A stretch of DNA of 64,000 nt, from positions 129,293,625 to 129,357,624 of the forward strand of contig CM063284.1 in assembly GCA_032173965.1 (NCBI GenBank), written 5' to 3'. The DNA is from Sitta carolinensis. Lineage: Eukaryota > Chordata > Aves > Passeriformes > Sittidae. The translations under genes and the position numbers were made by a program. Positions within the stretch are counted from its first letter, which is position 1. Each line of letters opens with the position of its first letter. Below the pieces are notes generated by a model. That model saw only the letters and a program-made list of their open reading frames with translations, had not been told where the DNA came from and did not search any database. Of the stretch, positions 23,601-36,472 are shown piece after piece.

Positions 23601-26600
23601 TCATTCTCCAGAGGAAAGGGCATTAGGAAATTCACACTCCTGGCATGAGCATTTCAGTCAAAGGTCCTCTTCTTCCAAAATGCCTCTTGTTAATGCCTTG
23701 CTGAATCCATGAAAATTCCTCTTTTAGCTGGAGCTGCTGTAAAATAAGTTCTACATTTACACTGAATGACATGGCCTTATTGACTCAGCAATTCAGAGTA
23801 TACTCAGTTTGACAAAGTTTGTTCCTAGCAGGTCCCTGGATTTGTGAAGATTGCTATCTCCAGATAGCTGGTTCTGCCATCTAAAAAGCAGAGCTGCCAT
23901 GCCACAGAAACTAAGATTGGCAAGGAATCATGCAGTTCAATGCATCATACTTTGTTACAACAAAAGATATTCCAGGAGGTACATTGCATGATGATGATAT
24001 TTTGTGGAAAATGACCGAGTTTGGCCTAACAGTTTCTGCCTAGAGTTACACACGGTTAACCCCATTGCTGCTGATGGTGATTGCAAGTTCGCTGAGCTCT
24101 GCACCTCAGATGCCTGAGAAATTCAAGAGGTAACCAAGAGTGACTTTGGGAGGAAAAACAGTGACCAATTCTTCCCTCTTGGCTAAAAATCTTTTCACCA
24201 GAATAAACCTGAAATCCCTTTTTGAAAGTCTTATTCCACGTACAACCAGAAATAAAGGCTTGTACTATCTATAGAGACCTCTGACCATCTATCATGGTCT
24301 TCTGATAGTATCCCAGTTGTGCTTGCTCAGAAGAGAATCTAGTTCTTACTGCATCCCAAAACATATCATCATAAAAAAAAAAAAAGAGTATTATTGTTTT
24401 TAGCTAGCAATAGCAATAGAATGAAAATTAATTGAAGATCTGTATTTGTAAGGGGATTATTAAACACAGTTCATGTGGCCTAGAATAAGAACTATTTATT
24501 TCCAGTTTATCCAACGATCCTGAATACTCCAGCATTTCATGAATAACACCACCAGGGATAGATAAAAGTATGATCATTCATTTTGATAACTTTATTTTTC
24601 TGAATGTAAGATTCTTTCTGACTAACATACCCTGATACTGATAAAGCATTTCAGGAAAAAAAAAAGTCCAAATTCTTGATAAGAATACAGTGGAGCTCCT
24701 CTTCTAAGTCATCCTCTTCAATGATTACGATATATAGAGAAAAAAAACTTCATGCCATCATGTCATGGGCAGCTTTTTAAATATTTACAAGTATATTGAT
24801 TTTGATTTCACTAAGGTTCCTCAAGGCATTTCAGCAAAGTTTTTTTCAAAGTGGTATTTCACTATTCTTAAAACAACAAAATTATCTGGATAAATGAGTC
24901 CATGTCTTCCTTTGACCAGTTTAAAGAGCTTTCATTATCTTTCTGTGTCCAGACTGAACACAACACTTCTTTGTAAAGATGAATACATAGAATTATAGAA
25001 GTGGACCTGACCTTTTGCAACACAAGAGTACCAAAATGAACACTGTTTGTTCACATTCAATTCCCACAGAGAAAAGTAAAGTGAAAATGGCAAGGAACTT
25101 CAAGCAACAAGGAGGCCTTCAGGCAATGGCATAGTAATTTGGAAGGTGAACAATGTCTGATTCACATTTTCATAAGGCTTAAGAGTCTCAAAAACATCCA
25201 AACAGCCTTGATCTAATACCACATTCAAGGATTGTTTTTCTGCTCTAGGTTCAGTTTCACATTAAGCGTAACCATGGCCCAAGAGCATTAGCCCAAGTGC
25301 ATTATTCTATGAGTACCAGTATATCCACCCAAGTAGTCAACACCTTGTAATTATTGTACAATCCTCCCACTGCATGATCTGTGATGTACTGTCCGATATT
25401 AAGGCCAGATCATGCCAAAATCCTTTCCATTGAGACAAAATATGTCAAGGAGAAATATAGTTTTAATTCAATAGTTCGGATCAGAATACACTTACATTTT
25501 TCAAAACCTAGCTTTACACTTGGAGCAACTAATCCCGCTGGGCTACTCAGACCACTCCATAATCCTCCCAGGAGCAATCAGCTTGGAGAATTTGTACATG
25601 CAAGCACTTATCTTTGTAGGTCACATTTTACAAACCATGAGCCAGTGGTGTTGGTGATTAGGGATCTCACGTGGCATCTTATTTTTGTCACGTAAAAATG
25701 GAGGTGGGTCCACCCACTGCCCCAGCCCCACCTGGCACCCTGTTTCCTGTTATGTGGAAAGTGCACATCTGTTAAATGAGCTGGGAGAGGCTGAAGGACC
25801 CCATGGGACACAGAACAACTGGGAATGGATTGCCACTACAGGAATAATTTCTCCAGCCAGCAACCTACACTCCTGTGTTGAGGAGCCCTTGGGAAAGTAG
25901 AAAATAAAAGCAAAATATCACATGTCCTCTTCATGGGTTGGACACCTGGTCCTTCCCAGGGGATGTGTCATGATGTACTGCTCCTCATTGCAACTGGAGG
26001 GAGCTGTGTGCCCCGCCCAGTGGGGAAGGTTAGGGACCCCTGTTCGGGAGAAGTCGTTTTAAATAGCAGTTAGGGAGACATTTGGCTTTCAAGTGCTCAG
26101 AACACTTGCCCTGGCAACACAGCTTCAGACCTTTTCCTCTCACCTTCAATGACTTTCACAGAGCTTTGTACACACAGAGTTGTGTCCTTGCATCAGCAGA
26201 GCAGCTCCTCTGCCTTTACCGCCTGCCCATGGGGGCTGCCCCTTGGAGCCACAGTTCCATCCCAGCACGAACCTCTTCCAGCCTGGGTCTGATTCCTGGA
26301 TGCAGAGGAATCCCGCTCCACATTGGCTTGAGGAAGCTTTGTTATTCAGCTGTCTTTGGCTAATTTGCTCCCTGAGACCTGAGAGTCTCCAGGACTTTTT
26401 GCACAAACAGCCAGAATGACTGAGGGGGACATAAGGGGCCTCAGGGTGAAATACTTGCTCTATTGAAGTAAGATGCAAAATTCCCTTTGACTTCAACAGG
26501 GTCAGAGTTTTACCCTGTAGCTTTAATTAGCTCACATTGTTGTAAGTGCCCTGTGCTTCGACATGAGGAATGTAAAGTATGGTATGTTCAATAGGGATGT

Positions 26601-27800
26601 GTACATAAATGATTTAAGAGGATATAAAAGAGGAGTAATGTGTTTTAAAGGCATGAAATTACAGGAACTGGGCTTGTTTAAACCCTACCTATTCTATGCT
26701 TCATAATACCACTGAAATCTATATGAAGGCCCTGTAATTTAGCAAAACTGTTTCCCCCCAAAACAAGTATCTGTGAACCACTGGGAAAAGTGTCAGAGGA
26801 AAATGATCTTACAAAAATATTCCATAAGGGGAGTCCACTTTCAAATCACTCAATGTGTCCCTTGTAATACAGACTTGAAGTTTTCATACAGATTTACTGA
26901 TTTTAAGCAGGGTAAGATGTCTGCCAGGAAGAGGAAGGAAGATTAATCTTAATCATCCTGCAAAGGGGAAGAGGATGCATGGTATAGGATGTTTAGCTTG
27001 CTGGAGTGTAGTGGACATAGGAAACATGTCAAGGTGTCACAAGTAGTACATAGGGGCAGAGAGATGATGTGGCAGAGCAAGGGATATTTGACAAGAGCCA
27101 CAGTATGAAAAGTGTTCTATGCAAATGCTGTGCCCGGAGTAATGAATAGTGTAATTTTTCCTCTTCTGAGAATTTCGATGGAAAGGACACCTGGATTTCA
27201 CAGAAAAGCCCCCACAGAGGAATTAAAAACAATGTTTTATTCATTTATGAAGCAGACTTTGTCTTGTGTGCAAATTTCATCATTTCATTGTCTCTGGTAT
27301 CTCAGAGAAGAACAAACAGCTGGTTCCTCACTGGATGCTTCCACAGAGGATTTAATTTTTTTCCCCAGGAAATTATCAGTCCATTTGTACAGGAAAGAAC
27401 CAGACAATGCTTCCATATTTCTGATTTCTAACCCATGCTGAGTGAAGAGGGGCAGTCCAGTTTGGGAGGGTAGAACAGGGAATGCCACATAATTTTGTGG
27501 TGTATGTATGGTGTATTCCTTCCTCACTCACAGGCCTTCCAAGTGGTGGAACAAGGGACACTGAGACCAGGTAGTACCATTGACCTGGAAAGACTGGCCA
27601 GGAGGTGCACAGGGCTTCAGCTTAATAGAAAGCCTACAGTCCAGGATTCAACTCGTGCATATGACTGCTATGTGTTCAGCCATGGCTTTTGCATCACAAC
27701 TACTTTCAAGACATCTAAAGCAAAGCATTTCATGTGCTTTTCTTTAGTCTTGCCCAGATTTTAAGTCTTTGGAAATTTGCCTTTTGATATTCTTTCAAAG

Positions 27801-28112
27801 TAGAATTATAGAATAATTTAGGTTGTAAAAGACTTATAAAGTCATCAAGTCCTTAACTTAGTCCATTAAGTTAGCACTGCCAAGTCCATCAATAAACCAT
27901 GTCCCTAAGCATGACATCTACACATCTTTTAAATATCTCCACTGGTGGTGACCTTACCATTTCCCTGGATAGATGTCCCAATGTTTAACAACACTTTCAG
28001 TCAAGAAATCTTTCCTAATATTCTGTCTAAACCTCCTCTGGCACAACTGGACGCCATTTCCTGTCATCATATCACTTGTTACTTGGGTGCATAGAATGAT
28101 ACCAGATATTTG
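27801..28112 (-). mobile_element. CR1 LINE 3' fragment
   Basis: Read on the + strand it has the familiar reverse-complement avian CR1 tail: a TAGAATTATAGAATAATTTA start, a segment about the fate of a Pro/Leu-rich CR1 reading frame with CACTGCCAAGTCCATCA, and AAACCATGTCCCTAAGCA. It then has CTTTCCTAATATTCTGTCTA and ACCTCCTCTGGCACAACTGG. The element therefore runs on the - strand, 5'-truncated as is usual for CR1, and considerably diverged. No frame is intact. This is one of the best signs that the window is avian. Confidence 0.88.
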
Positions 28113-31100
28113 CTTGTTGGGGTAGAAAGGTCATTCTGCTCTGTATTTCAGTTGCAGAGGTATGCTCCAGTTCTTATGTACACTAAGAGATTTCAGGGTC
28201 CTAATGTGCTATGTATTATAAATATAATACTAGCAATTCTTGTATTTGCATTGTGTTTTTAATTGCTTACATGATAGCTCTGAGAACACACAATAGAACT
28301 CAGTGTGTTTTCTTAAGGGAAGAAAAAGTTTCTTTCCATCTCCTTTGTTATTGCTATAACATTATTCTTTGCTAATGCTATTTAAAATTGAAATTTAATG
28401 TTTTATTCCACAATTTTCTCTCATTTCTATACAGCAACCCTTCTTCCTTTTAGGAAACTCTGGGGAGACAGAATGTCTCTATCATGAGAATCCTTGCATA
28501 AGGGAATTAAAAAAACAACTTGTAATGAAATATGCTAGCAACTGTATAAAAATACATTGTGTGGGACTTTTGCCTGTGGCAGTATGTACGCACATGAATG
28601 ACAGTATTGTGTGAGACAGAGAATTGTGTTGTTCAGTGCCAGTGTATAAAGCTACACTCATTTTGCATAAATATTTGACTGCTTTCTGGGATGTCTTGGT
28701 TTGTTTTTTTTTAAAGTAATGTTCCATTTCTCTTTCTCCGGAACCACTCCTTGAATTTGCATCTTTTAACCGTGGTTGTCATAATGTGGAAATGTTCATG
28801 TATCACTTCAATAAATTTTATCAAACTGGGGAGGGAGAAAAGGGGGAAGAAAATGTATAGCTTGAAAACCAGCAAAACTGTACCTATTTTTTATCCATAA
28901 ACTCTGCATTAAATACAAGAGGTTATGGTTTTAGTCAGACTTTTAAATTTCTATTTGGGCTTTGCAGTGTTCCACATTCTTATGAATCACCTCCACACCT
29001 CCTAGGAAATCCAGGGATAAGATGACAATGTATGAACATCTTCAAATGTTTTCATTTCAGTTTTTCAATCCCAAGTGCACTTATGCAATGAAGACTTTTC
29101 TCTAATGCTTCAAAGAAGACATTTTTTGCATAGTTCATTTGATGATGAGAAAAAGACACTCAAAATTGTCTGGACTGCTTACTTATTTGGATCCACTCTT
29201 TTGCATCTTCTTTACATTTAAGAAGCAGGAAGGATACATCTGCAGGATGAGATGACACCTTGGAAGCTAGGGGCTCAGAAGAAGATTCAAGGGTAGAAAA
29301 TGAAGAGAAGTTAAGCTAGAGCTTTCAGTACAATGCCATGAGGAATCTAGTTTCAGCTTTGTAACATGATGGGCCAAAGAGGTGACATGTCCCAGAACAC
29401 TGAAAAGACTAATGATGGGAAATGAGTTCAGGTCCTGTGTACACAGTTTTAAACTGGAAATTTAAAGCTTGAAAAAAGTCTTAAGCTTCGTGTGAAGCCT
29501 AGAGAAGATATGCTAGAAAATACTTTGACTCATGAAGGTTCTTTAATAAGGCACAAACTGACGAATAGCATGGAGACTAGAGCGATCAAACATTGTGATG
29601 ACAAATCACAAAAAAAAATTTAAAGTCCCCATTTAGTCTAACAGAAAATAATGTTTGAAGTCAGGTATATTGACAATATAAATAATGTAATGTTTAACAC
29701 TGTGAATGATCAAGCCACCGAGGCAAAGCCTCTGTCTCTTGGAGACAACTCAACACTGGTTGCCTGGAAGGTGCTGGATTGGCCACCCTTCCATAAATGG
29801 TAGTCCACCCTCCAACCCTCAGTGTAAGGGTTACTGGGTAAAAAAGCAATACTGAATTAATAGACCATTTGAACTGGGAGAGCCAGTAAGATAATCTAAC
29901 GTCCCTTCAGGCTGTACACCTGATCAGGTCAAAGCAAGCTCTTAGAAGGCTGTTTCAGGACACAGAGTCCTCTCCTTGCTCCCATTTTGCGGCTGCTTCA
30001 GACTGGTTTGTTCACTCAGCACTTTCAGTTGTCAGCTGTGACACTTCCCATAGATGTCAGAGTAACCAAAACTGAGGGAAGGCCAAAATCCAGAGCAGCT
30101 TGAAGCTTTGCCCGGTAACAAGTTGGCAAACTCAGTTATCATGTATATCCTGCTATCACTCCAGGGCAACAGCACAATCGTAAATGCATTTTCTGCCCAG
30201 GGTGTCTCATGGAGAGCATTCCCAGGAGTTACACTGACTCACTAAACACCCAGTAGGTCTTGCTCTAACCCATCTCATTTGGTCCAGTTAATTTTCATAT
30301 GTGCTAGTGGGCACATGGAAACACTGCAGAGGACATGCCTCACTGTGCAGCTGATTGTTTTTATCATTCCATCATTACTATCTACCTGTGCCTGGAGCCT
30401 GAGTTACAGGCCTGAAAGAGGGATACCCAAGTTCTCTGGCTGCACAGATTTGTTGCAAATATACTCAGAGTATTGACATTGAATTGAAATTATTCCTTTT
30501 TTAATAAACAGTGTTTGAATTTCTCATATATTTAGGATTGAGAAAGTCATAATTCAAAATCAAATACAAACCCACTTCCCAGCAGGTCCAATTGAAAAAA
30601 AGAAAATTGAACAAAAACTTTATTCCATTATAATGTGATGTGCAGTAGAAAGGGGTGCTAAAAATGCCTTTCAGATGGGAGAAGGAATGAGATCAGGAAC
30701 AAGCCACAGAACATGGAGGCAATTTATTCTGTGTGCAGTGTGAGGAAGCAGGACTGACAGAAGGCTCAAGGAGTCAGTCTTTAGTTTGTGTCTGTGAGCA
30801 TGAGACTGGCAAAACTTGAGCCAAGCTCTGCAAAGTCTGTGGCCACAGTAGGAGGAGTTCCTGATCTCTACAGATGCTGCACTGCAGTTCTCCAATCTGT
30901 AAAAATTTGATACGTCAAGTTTTCAAACATGCATCTCACCAAGCCTCTCATCACTCAAAATGACCACTCCTCAATCAAACCTAGGATTTCCGTGCTCTGC
31001 TGGTCACCTCTGAAAAGAATCATGCTCTAGCAATCACTGGGCCTCCACCAAAATTGCTGCTATCAGTCAATCAGTTTATCTTAAACGAAGAATGATTCAC

Positions 31101-34100
31101 ACAGGCAAAATGTAGTAAAAGTGAGAGGCAGTGATTGCCTCTTTGATCAGGCAGAGCTGATCAAGATGAGCTCCTTGACACTGGTCCATTCTTCCAAGGC
31201 ACTAAAGTAACCTCTTTGACAGCAGATACAGAGGGAAAGGAAGAAATGCGCTCCACAGCCTGTGCTGATCTCCAGTGGGAGATGGCAGTGAGCAGCCCAC
31301 ACCTCACTGAAGGCAGAAAGAAGCCTGGTGCCTGTGTGCTCTGCCTTGCCTTGACCCCTGAGAGGTAGGAGGCACCCATTTGTCTTCCCTAGACTGCTCG
31401 GTAGAAACTGGAAAAGTAGCCAAAGGAACCTTGCAATGAGCCTCAGCATCCAGCCAACTCTGACTCACTATCCCATTCAAACACATCACAGCACAGTGGT
31501 GAACCACATCTCCTCAGGCTCTCCTTCTGTAAAGGACTGACGACTTTGGACTTCAGGAGGTCAGTTATGTGCATGGAAGGTGAATTAGGAGGCAAAGCTA
31601 GATTCATAGCAGGGCAAAATCCATACCACATAGCATACCAACAAGGTAGAATGTCTGTAGACTTCAGAGCAATTCCCACAGATTTATTTCTCCTTTGCAC
31701 TGTTTCCCAAGCAAGAAGAGGACTAATGTTTTAATAATGACAATTTTGATTTTTAAGGTTCTATATTTTTGGTATTTCTGCAGAACTACTCTTGCCCTGA
31801 TTGAGTATAGATTGATTTCACCAGTTTGCTCTGACTGTGAGCAGAACTTGACAGTGTAAAAGATGCTACACAAACACCTAAGACAGAACGTGAATTATTT
31901 TAACAAGCCAAGCAGACATAGAATAGCAGGAGAAATCATTGTGAAGAGACGGCAAGACACCTTATTCAAGGTTGTTCCTTGGGTCAGTGGTAAATTCTGG
32001 GCAGACATTTGACTTACATAGTCTCTCCAAACAGATATAGTGTGAGAGTCTGTTGCCACCCAATAGAATCATTATATTTGCATTGAATTTTCCTTGGCAG
32101 GGGTTCTTAATATTACTAAGTTCTTTGAAAGAGTGATTTAGCTGATGTAGGTTAATAAATGGGGATTTTACTGTCACAGGGAAAAGCCACTATTTTCAGT
32201 CCTTTAAAAAAACGTATTCTGGAGAAGGAGCTGGAACAGCTGAAAAAACTTACTGCACATGGTCAATGGAAAAAGCAACAAATGACAAAAGTTAAAGCAT
32301 GTTGCAATAAATGAAATCAGCTTCACTTTATCGTAGAGATTCGTTCATATGGTCTTAACCCTATGTAAAGGGAAACCTGATATATTTTCCCTACTGCAAA
32401 ATACTTAACAGCAAACTTTGTGAGCTACGTCCTGTTAGTCCCTCATTTACACATTACTACACAGAACAATTCTGAGCACTTATTTTGACAGACTGTTTGC
32501 TTTTAAAAAGAAACTATATTATTAAAGTTGAAACAAATAAATACTATTAAGAAAAAGAGGATTAGATTATTTTCAAATTCGATGCAAAGAAATATATACC
32601 CTTGAAAGCAAATTGTTATGTTCTTGAAAAATAATCTAAGGTTTTCTGTCCATTCATGTGAGACACTTAAGTAGATACATATTCTCTTCCTTACTTTTAT
32701 GTGAACACCCAGAGCAGTTTAAGTGCTTTTTCAGTACAATTTTTTGTGACAGAAAAGCAGTTTCTGCAAAATCAAATTTCCACAGGGAAAATTTATTGAG
32801 TTTCTTTCTTTTTCTCTAGGGAAAAGGGAATTTAAATATTTAGTTCTGAAACATGCTTTGAAGTGTAAGAATTACCTCCAAGCTTAAAATTCTGCTTTCT
32901 GACATCTATAAATAACCTGTGTGTTTCTCAGTCATACACATGGGCAATGTTAGCAATCAGTCTAGATCCCAGGCACTTACTCCTGAAGGACACAGAAAGG
33001 CATCCTTAACACTTAACAGTTAACCTGTGTTTCAAACTTGACTAAATACAATTATCAGTCTTTTGAGAGTCTTTGCAGACCGGAAAGCGTTGTGCATTTT
33101 ATATTTTAATGTGGAATTAGTAATAGCTGGGAGTGTGAAAGAGTTTGGCAGCATTTAATCACGTGGCACTCCCCTATTGATGAGGTTCCTTGTTATTTTG
33201 CTCCCCTACTTTGTCCAGAAAGGGGTGACTGGTTCAATACTGCACAACGCTGCCTGTGGTTCACAGCAAGGACAAAACCAAATTGCAACCCAATACATTC
33301 CTGATTTTCCATTGTGATCACTGGCAATTAAAGTTACTGAACTATCAAAGAGAAACTCAAAGTTTTTTGACTCTAAAAGTGAGTTTCCTCTACATAGGCT
33401 TTGGGCTAATAATTTATTGGGTTGTTTTATTAGTTGTTATCAGCTATTGTATATTTACTGCATGTTGCAGTGATTATAAGCTATATTCCTTATTTTGCCT
33501 GCTACTACTGGCTGTTTTGTATTCTGAATAGTCTGAACCAAGGCTTAGAAGATGAGAATAGCATAAGCAATAATAGAAACAAAAAGACATGTTAAGTTAA
33601 AATGATAAATTATTAAAACTAAATAATCCAAATATTCTTAAATTAATAAAATTAAATAAAAGTATCAGGTAATAAAATAAAAATAAATTTAAAAATAAAT
33701 AAAAAATAAAATAAATAAAATAAAAAATAAATAAAAATAAAATAAATAAAAAATAAAGGTTTGCAAATCAGTAGATATGTGGAAATAACACTATTAGTAA
33801 AGGCTTGCAAATCAAAGGTTAAGCTAGTATTCCTTGTGATCATCTGGTATGCTGTCTGTTTATTTCTTCTGTCCTGAAAACCATTATTCTCCTGTTAACA
33901 AAGACCAAAAAGCAGTACACATCTATCTCTGGAAATGAGATTTCAGCCAGTGTCAAGAAGTATGGAATCAAGTGTACAATTGTGTTGTGTGTCAGTATCC
34001 CACATGCAGCAATGCAGGTGAAACAATATCTGCAAAGGGTGAACGCAAAACTCTCTTCTGCAGACGGCTTGTCTGACACCTTAAAACCAGTGCCTGAGGT

Positions 34101-36327
34101 CATATAAAGTTTCAGAAGTGCAGTGTAACAAAACAACTGGACAGCTATTAACACTGGAGATTGATCTAGCTATAGTGTCCCTATTGTCTGTGTTTCCTAT
34201 GTCTATGCTAGCCTTGTTGCACCCCATATAGGAAAAGGAAGTTCATATGTAGGGAAGAATTCTGAGGAAACATTGGTGTGTACTTCAGTATATTATCCAT
34301 ATAATTCTCCCTCCTGTTTTGGACATTGTAATTACTGCATGTGAAATTGAAATCTTCATTGTGTTTTACTTGATTTTTACTTATCACAAAGTACAGTTAG
34401 TCTACAAATCTTGTACCAGAAGAAAAACAAAACCAGAAGTATATAGTAGCATTGTTTTTTTCCTTTTTAGAAGAGAACTGGAAATATTTATTAATAATGA
34501 GAACATTTAAAATCGTATCAGCTTATGATATTGGTCATATTTGAAATCAGGAATTGATTTCCAAGGAGTATCTTGCAAAAATCAGCTGTAAGGCACAACA
34601 AGGAGAGGCAGATTGGATAGGGTGCAGCTGCCACATGGCACAGGACAGGGTCTGATAGTCCTGGGCTGAGCTGAAATGAGGTCCTGGGCCATGGTCAGGT
34701 TCAGGGAAATGCTTCAGGACAGGCAGGGCCAGAAAGGGCTGTGGGTGCTCAGGTGCCTTTACTAGGTACCCCCAGAGCCCAGGGACCTTTACTAGCATAG
34801 TCACCCTTATTCTCTTAAAAGTCTACAAATGATACTGACAGAGAAGAAACGGCTCACAGAATGTGAGGGAACAGCAAAGCTTTCAGAAAACTTGAAATCC
34901 TTAATTAGATGCAATTATTGGAAAAGAAACTGTCTTTTCATGGCACTCTTTATACTTGTAAAACCCACCTCCTGCCAAAGGTAGCAGGAACTTTAATGGT
35001 AGACCCTCTGTAAGAATTTCATGAAGGGAATATTTTAAAATAAGTAAATAAATTTCCCCACTGAAATTAAAAAGAAATAAAAAAAGGCAACTCCAGATGT
35101 GTTAGTTTTACAGGAAATCCTGTCTCACTTGGATGGATATAGAGAGCCTGAAAAACAGCAGAACCATTAGGTAGCAGAGGTGAGAGAAAGAAAGTCACAG
35201 AAATACTTTACAAAGGAACACTATTCGCCCTCTGTATATATGGACTGCACGTACAGAAGGTTGCACTCTTTACCAGAGATGTATAAAATCCCTGTACAAG
35301 GTACTCTTTCTAAGGCTGCCCTTGAGATATGTCACAGAGCATCCCTGTTGCTAGACAGCTGCTAATGCTGTGTTAGCCGGTGTAGCCAAACCAGCTTCAT
35401 CAATGCAAGAAAGCCTCTGCCTGTCAAAAAAACCTCGTCTGAAAAAAATTAAAAATGTCACCTGAGAAAGAAAACAAGCCTTAAAACAGATCTTGAGAAA
35501 AAACAGAACTGGCCTATGTTGAGCAGAGGGTTAGAAAGTAGTTCTAGAAAATGAAACTATTTTTCTTGAAGTTGTCCTGTCCTGAGACACAGGTGCAAAT
35601 TTCCAGAGGACCTGGCAAGGAGGGTGCACTTTGACATCACCCTCCCTTGCAGATCATACCAGATGGTGAGCTGGCAGTTGCTCAGTTGCAAGCCCATCCC
35701 GTGTGCATTTACCCCAGCCAGATGCACACTTCAAGTCTTGTCTCTTCAAATACTTTATCTGTCAAGTTGAAATTCAATGATCTTATTAATATATACGGGA
35801 TTCAAAGTGGGGTGGGCCTTGTAGGTCAAAATTAGCCCAGAATTAATGAGGTGCCAAATAGCAAAGCTTTTCAGAAGCATGACTTATGCCCTGTTCTAGA
35901 AGCTCTGTAGACACTGGTTCACACCTAGTGAGTGCCAGGGTAAAGGACAAAGAACTTTACCTATTTAACTTCAGTTCAAACTAAAACAAATCCCAAGCTT
36001 GAACAGAGACAATCCAAGCTTAATCTGACACAGTGTTTTGCTCAGTGTAGGGCATCTATGGTTTAAAATGCAAGGAAATAACACAGAGTAGCTGTGACCC
36101 AGAGCACTTCTTTCGTTTCATATTCCCCTTTGCTTGTTATTTTGGATTAAAACCTGTATGATGCAAGGCAGAACTTTATTATTATATGTTCACTGACTTT
36201 TCTGTAGGCAGACAGATGAGTTTTTGGGGGCAACTTTTATCTGTCATCAATCAGTATGCCATGCTTAGTGGTGGAGTGTAATAAAGCAGATCATCAGTGT
36301 GATTTGCAATAGAGTGAAAGTATTAAC
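28113..36327. other. Non-coding stretch without recognisable genes
   Basis: AT-rich sequence with short frames only, up to about 104 codons. It holds an AAATA-type simple repeat at 33671-33758. I see no exon, RNA gene or LTR. Confidence 0.55.
33671..33758. repeat. (AAATA)n / (AAAT)n simple repeat
   Basis: An imperfect array of AAAT, AAATA and AAAAAT units. Two near-copies of a GCAAATCA-containing segment follow at about 33757-33772 and 33800-33818, suggesting a local duplication at its edge. Confidence 0.9.
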
Positions 36328-36472
36328 CACAGAATCATAGAATACTCTGAGTTAGAAGGGACTTATTCAGATCAGCTCCAGGCCCTGCACAAGACACCCC
36401 AAGAATCACACCATGTACCTGAGAGCATTGTCAAAACACTTCTTGAACTTGGACATGCTTGGTGTTGTGACC
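36328..36472 (-). mobile_element. CR1 LINE 3' fragment (short)
   Basis: The + strand shows CACAGAATCATAGAATACTC, a diverged GTTAGAAGGGAC block, CAAGACACCCCAAGAATCAC, ACCATGTACCTGAGAGCATT and CTTCTTGAACTTGGACATGC. This is the reverse complement of a typical avian CR1 3' end. It is about 145 bp, 5'-truncated, and non-coding. Confidence 0.9.

Larger units (their letters stand above)
10548..27800. other. Long non-coding stretch without recognisable genes
   Basis: AT-rich DNA with only scattered frames of 60-160 codons. None has a recognisable domain, and none forms a splice-bounded series I would defend. It holds an A-run at 10798-10815, a GTTT repeat at 14881-14905, a TA repeat at 17585-17604 and a quasi-palindrome at 17079-17111. 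Positions 16650-17370 are more GC-rich than their surroundings and have the longest frame (161 codons, - strand), which I do not call a gene. I see no CR1 or LTR in this span. Confidence 0.55.

Noticed and set aside
24981..25030. Possible CR1 tail (ATAGAATTATAGAA)
   Set aside because: Only about 14 bases resemble the CR1 end and nothing after them does.
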